Of a DNA stretch of 64,000 nucleotides, positions 60,555 through 64,000 are shown in pieces. Location of the stretch: contig JAFFJZ010000003.1 of assembly GCA_018340375.1 (NCBI GenBank), positions 28,582,001 to 28,646,000 on the forward strand, given 5' to 3'. Made by a program: the position numbers and the translations under genes. The notes below the pieces were generated by a model. That model was not told where the DNA came from and did no database searches. It was given only the letters and a program-made list of their open reading frames with translations. This DNA comes from Gonatopus flavifemur (Eukaryota > Arthropoda > Insecta > Hymenoptera > Dryinidae). The first letter of the stretch is position 1, and each line of letters begins with the position of its first letter.

Positions 60555-60620
60555 GTATGGCTCAAGTCATTGGAGCGTAGGTACGTCGTGAAATGTCCGG
60601 GTTCGAATCTCGCAACCCCA
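60555..60620 (+). repeat. tRNA-like SINE head (tentative)
   Basis: Box A-like 'tggctcaagtcattggagc' (with a GCTC/GAGC stem) and box B-like 'gggttcgaatct' are about 35 bases apart, as in tRNAs. An acceptor stem is not evident, so a degenerate tRNA-derived SINE or tRNA pseudogene is likelier than an active tRNA gene. Confidence 0.4.
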
Positions 60621-60704
60621 AGAATCCGAAATGAAGTGAACTTTGTAGGACTGAGAGGGGAATCAAGACATTTTCAAGACTTGATCGAATACGTCTGAAA
60701 CATA

Positions 60705-60860
60705 TCTTTCGCAAGACCTTTTTGAAATATCTTAAACTTGTCGAAATCAGTCGCGTAAGACATCTTTTAGATTTCTAAAGGACATCTTCGAGACCTTTTT
60801 GCAAGACATCTTTCAAAATTGCGAGATATCTGAAAGATGTCTTTTTGTTTGATTGAGTTC
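60705..60860. repeat. AAGATATCTT-motif repeat
   Basis: Variants of 'aagacatcttttaga' and 'gagatatctgaaagatgtct' occur in both orientations, as in 44902-45148. Ends are not clear. Non-coding. Confidence 0.5.
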
Positions 60861-61751
60861 ATCTTAAAACTGGAGAGCTCGCACAGAGCTTGACAAAACT
60901 CCCTGTCAGAATCTTCTGCATTAATTTTAATGTTTTTACTGGAGGTTTTCAAGTACGTGCATGAAATCAATTTCATATACATTTTACATTGAATTTAGTT
61001 CGAACTACAGCATTATCTATAGTTTTTTCATGTTTTTGTACATTGAATGTAGTGTGGAATATGTATGAACTTGAATGCATGTACGTGATTGAAAAAAAAC
61101 TTCCAGATGTTTCTGACCGACCGATCGGAGACTTGAACGTTGAAAATAGGGTTCAGTTCACAGTTCTTACTCAACTAGTTCATGGGTTCTGAATTACATG
61201 ATAACAGTTCTGCAAATCACAGCACAGATATCCCTTGGAATTCGATCATGGAACCCTAGAACTCCGATGACAGTTTTCAGAACTGGCGTGGCAAATCAAA
61301 AGAGTCAATCTCATGCCAATTGACTTTGACTGCAATTCTAGCACTGTTGAAAATTCCCGGGTCAGTGAGATCGCAAAATTCGCACCCGGATACGAATTCC
61401 CACCCGGTTCCCTCCAACGATCCGCATTGTTCTTACAAATTAAACTTTGATTGTTAATTGAATGAAGTTAATTGAAAAAAGTGACCTTTAAGAATCAAAC
61501 TTTCTCTATTGCCTTTACGCTGCTTCTTCGCCCCTACACATTGTATATCCACGTCTCCGTTTTATCGACCTCACCTACGCGGAGATGCGACGTGGACATC
61601 GGTGGATGTGCTGTTAGGGGAGGCCACGCGCGAATTTCACTATTGTATGATTACTAATTGAATCCTATAAGATTCATCTCTGTCATATCTATTGGATCCC
61701 ATTGTATCCTGTGAACAATCTCAGTCTATGCTATATTTATTTCTCTCTTAA

Positions 61752-62209
61752 GGTGATACCAGCGACTCCTGAAGATGCAACTAGACCCATTGGTTAGAAA
61801 AGGACACAACCAAAACTACACAGTGAAAAATTTTGTGTATTTTTAACACACGTGTACGTTTCGGGAGGTCCACTCGTAATTTATGTTGAATAATAACACA
61901 AAAAATGTATCAAATCAACAAGAAAATGTTAAATTCACACTGAAAATCTGTGAATTTCAGAATTTGATATGTTGTTTTCAACACAAACTATGAGTGGACC
62001 TCCCTGTAACACAAAATTTTTCGCTGTGTATTCTGACAAATTACTCGAAAAAAAAGGTATGGAATCGAAATATCGCCCTGTACAGACCTTCTTCAATCAA
62101 CAAAGGTGGTCTGTACAGAGCGATATTTCCCTTTTATTGCTTTATTTTCGAATAATTTGTCAGAAAAGATTTCGCTCGGATTGCATCGTCAGGGGCTGCT
62201 GGTATCCCC
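61752..62209. mobile_element. 458-bp element flanked by TTAA
   Basis: TTAA at 61748-61751 and 62210-62213 flank inverted ends GGTGATACCAGC and GCTGGTATCCCC. The ends continue as 'gactcctgaagatgcaa' and 'ttgcatcgtcaggggc'. Two foldbacks lie inside (61819-62028 and about 62031-62163). The piggyBac or Kolobok group is suggested by TTAA. A partial second copy follows at about 62395-62560. Confidence 0.8.
61819..62028. mobile_element. 210-bp TA-flanked hairpin MITE, nested
   Basis: The ends CACAGTGAAAAATTTTGTGT and ACACAAAATTTTTCGCTGTG are flanked by TA (61817-61818, 62029-62030). The arms share 'gaggtccactcgta' and 'atgagtggacctcc'. It lies inside the TTAA element. Although its first seven bases equal an RSS heptamer, the TA duplication argues against Transib. 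Confidence 0.85.
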
Positions 62210-62394
62210 TTAAGAGATGCGAAGGACTCGAAATGATAACATCGTATATGCGAATTCAAACCCCACCCAATACTGGCACAGTACCGGTAACCAAAGTTAT
62301 CCCTGTTTTCATATTTCAAATGATAAAAAGAATACGTGAAATTACAAATTCTTCCAAATGCATTTTTCTCATTATCGTTATCGAAGGAAGGCAT

Positions 62395-62560
62395 TTTGAA
62401 AACGGAAGTACGAAATGAAAATATCGCTCCGTACAGACCTTCTTCAATCAATAAGGATTGTCTGTACAGAACGATATTTTCCTTTGATTACTTTATTCTC
62501 TGATAATTTGTCAGAAAAGATTTGGCTCGGATTGCATCGTCAGGGGCCGCTGGTATCCCC
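62395..62560. mobile_element. Partial second copy of the 61752-62209 element
   Basis: Repeats the right half ('tgtacagaccttcttcaatc', 'atttgtcagaaaagatt', 'ggattgcatcgtcagggg', 'gctggtatcccc') and ends at TTAA (62561-62564). The left end is missing. Identity to the first copy is high but with several substitutions. Confidence 0.8.
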
Positions 62561-62564
62561 TTAA

Positions 62565-63607
62565 GAATGACAGTCGTTTGACTAGCTATCTCATTAGATT
62601 CAATCATTATTACGCATGGACAAAAGTCTAGTCGAATCTAATTGATTCATTAGTTGATAAGATTTCACTAGAACCAGAAAAAGTTTCCCTATTTATTGGG
62701 AGATTGGTGGGATTTTTGATGGCCTATCATGCGCTGAACTTCCTCTCATTGGTAGAGTTCGAGGAATCCAAGCTTTGTTTCGAGTGTTGTACTTGTATCC
62801 AAAATTCCCAAGACTACTACAAAACTTTCGATAGCCTCCTGTGAAATTTGACAACTGAAGCTTAATCCAAGATAGTGAATTATCCGACAAATTCCGCGAA
62901 ATCTCTCTTAAACTTCCGGGAATGAGTTTCAGAATAATTTTATGAGCTTTGGTAGGATTAACAGAAGGATAACCAAACTTCTTGAATGAAAACAACAAGC
63001 CACATTTGAAAACTTCGTATCTTGTCACCCCTTCCTCAACGAGATCTTCTGATTACATCGTCTGTTTTTTTGTGATTATGAGCTTCTGTCACATTTTTGT
63101 AGCTTTGTTTTGATGAATCACGTGTTTGTGATCAATTTGAATGATGTTTTTTGGATTTTTTATGAATTTTTACGTACGTGACAAAATAAGTTTTGCTTTA
63201 GATTATAAGCCTTGTAACATGGGATTTTTTTATAGAAGTCTGAAAGCATTTTACTGTCCATTCCCAAGTGGAACAAACTAGTCAAAATAATGTTATCTTG
63301 ATGTCATTTTGACAAACATCCGTCACATATTAGTCACCGTCAAAATTTTCGGCATTGTGCATAACCATATGAGGAGAATGTTGGATTTCATTACATCCCG
63401 TAAGGAACTTTACTACATTTTAACCAAAACGCTTCATTTTGACTTTAAAAAATTGGAGTAAAAATGAAACATTCCCGTCCGAATGTGGTAAATTTTTCTA
63501 CAGCATATCTAGAAATAAATGAATGTTACATCAAAATCATGGCTTTTTGACATCATTTTTATATTTTTAGATTCAAAATGACGTAATAATTATGGAATAA
63601 TCATTAT
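62565..63607. other. No gene recognised
   Basis: AT-rich. The minus-strand frame at 62693-63028 (111 aa) has no recognised domain or splice support. 63280-63560 has several 'attttgac' and 'gtcaaaat' phrases in both orientations, hinting at a degraded foldback. Confidence 0.4.
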
Positions 63608-64000
63608 CTTCTAAGATAAGAAGGAGGTTCGGATGACTTCCCATGCAGGTATTGCCAAGACTGAAAAAAACCCAAGGTTGGCACATGCGTCAGAAACAAA
63701 CCTCCGTGAAGAACAATTGGCCCAGTATTGTTCCATGATTGTCCCGTTGTGCACAATGGATAGTCAGTCATGGTACATTTGTTAATATTCTTGAAATGGT
63801 CCCTACATTTGTTACAAGCTTGGCACAAGTTTAAAAATCGAGCATTCGTTGAGAACAATTGTGCCAATATTGCTCACACAAGTGGCACAATGTTTATAAA
63901 TACTGGCTGAATTTTGAATTCACAATGGCTGAGGACTTGGGGATAAACATCGGGCCAGGGCTGGCCCGATCTTCCTGCCATAATTAATCCTACACACTAG
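63608..64000. repeat. TTGGCAC/GGGCC repeat at window end
   Basis: Phrases 'aggttggcaca', 'cttggcacaag' and 'gtggcacaatg' recur. A perfect palindrome CGGGCCAGGGCTGGCCCG-type stem (63951-63968, 8-bp arms) follows. It belongs with the GC-rich repeat group and runs off the window. Confidence 0.5.

Noticed and set aside
60555..60620. Functional tRNA gene
   Set aside because: D and T arms are suggested but no 7-bp acceptor stem or clear anticodon arm is visible.
61819..61825. Second RAG heptamer CACAGTG as a Transib end
   Set aside because: The element has a TA duplication, which fits Tc1/mariner-type MITEs rather than Transib's 5-bp duplication.

Overview
The window is AT-rich, intron-rich eukaryotic DNA with no bacterial gene organisation. 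It looks like an insect chromosome: it carries an irritans-type mariner, hAT, Transib-like and TTAA-type DNA transposons, a decayed LINE, and exons of an arthropod-style Ly6/uPAR (three-finger) surface protein. A hymenopteran or similar insect is plausible, but the sequence alone does not fix the species. Nearly all short open frames are chance frames in AT-rich DNA or frames inside palindromic repeats, so few coding features are called.

The main host gene found is a Ly6/uPAR-family gene on the + strand. One internal exon (18213-18270) and the last coding exon (36849-36985) share splice phase and together encode the C-terminal half of the domain (C-x3-C, then CC-x4-CN) and a hydrophobic GPI-type tail. 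The 18.6-kb intron between them holds the mariner, the LINE fragment and many foldback elements. The signal-peptide exon and first half of the domain were not found and probably lie before base 1. A second, much weaker Ly6-like exon candidate is at 57325-57386.

Region by region: 0.6-3 kb holds two cassettes of a 23-bp hairpin tandem repeat; 4.4-5.6 kb a Transib-like inverted-repeat element; 7.6-9.9 kb a hAT-like element with three nested insertions; 13.8-18.0 kb a run of foldback elements, including a nest four elements deep; 20.2-23.2 kb a 3-kb compound foldback; 24.2-28.1 kb more foldbacks and the mariner, whose transposase is split in frame by a hAT MITE; 29.9-30.5 kb a LINE remnant; 31-35 kb small MITEs. 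From about 37 to 48.6 kb the DNA is comparatively poor in recognisable mobile elements. From 48.7 kb to the end, foldbacks, GC-rich GGCCC-type repeats and TTAA-flanked elements dominate.

A recurring theme is that many of these elements consist of terminal inverted repeats around an interior made of one short, often self-complementary motif repeated at irregular spacing, with a different motif per family. Together with repeated element-into-element insertion, this accounts for most of the non-coding structure in the window.
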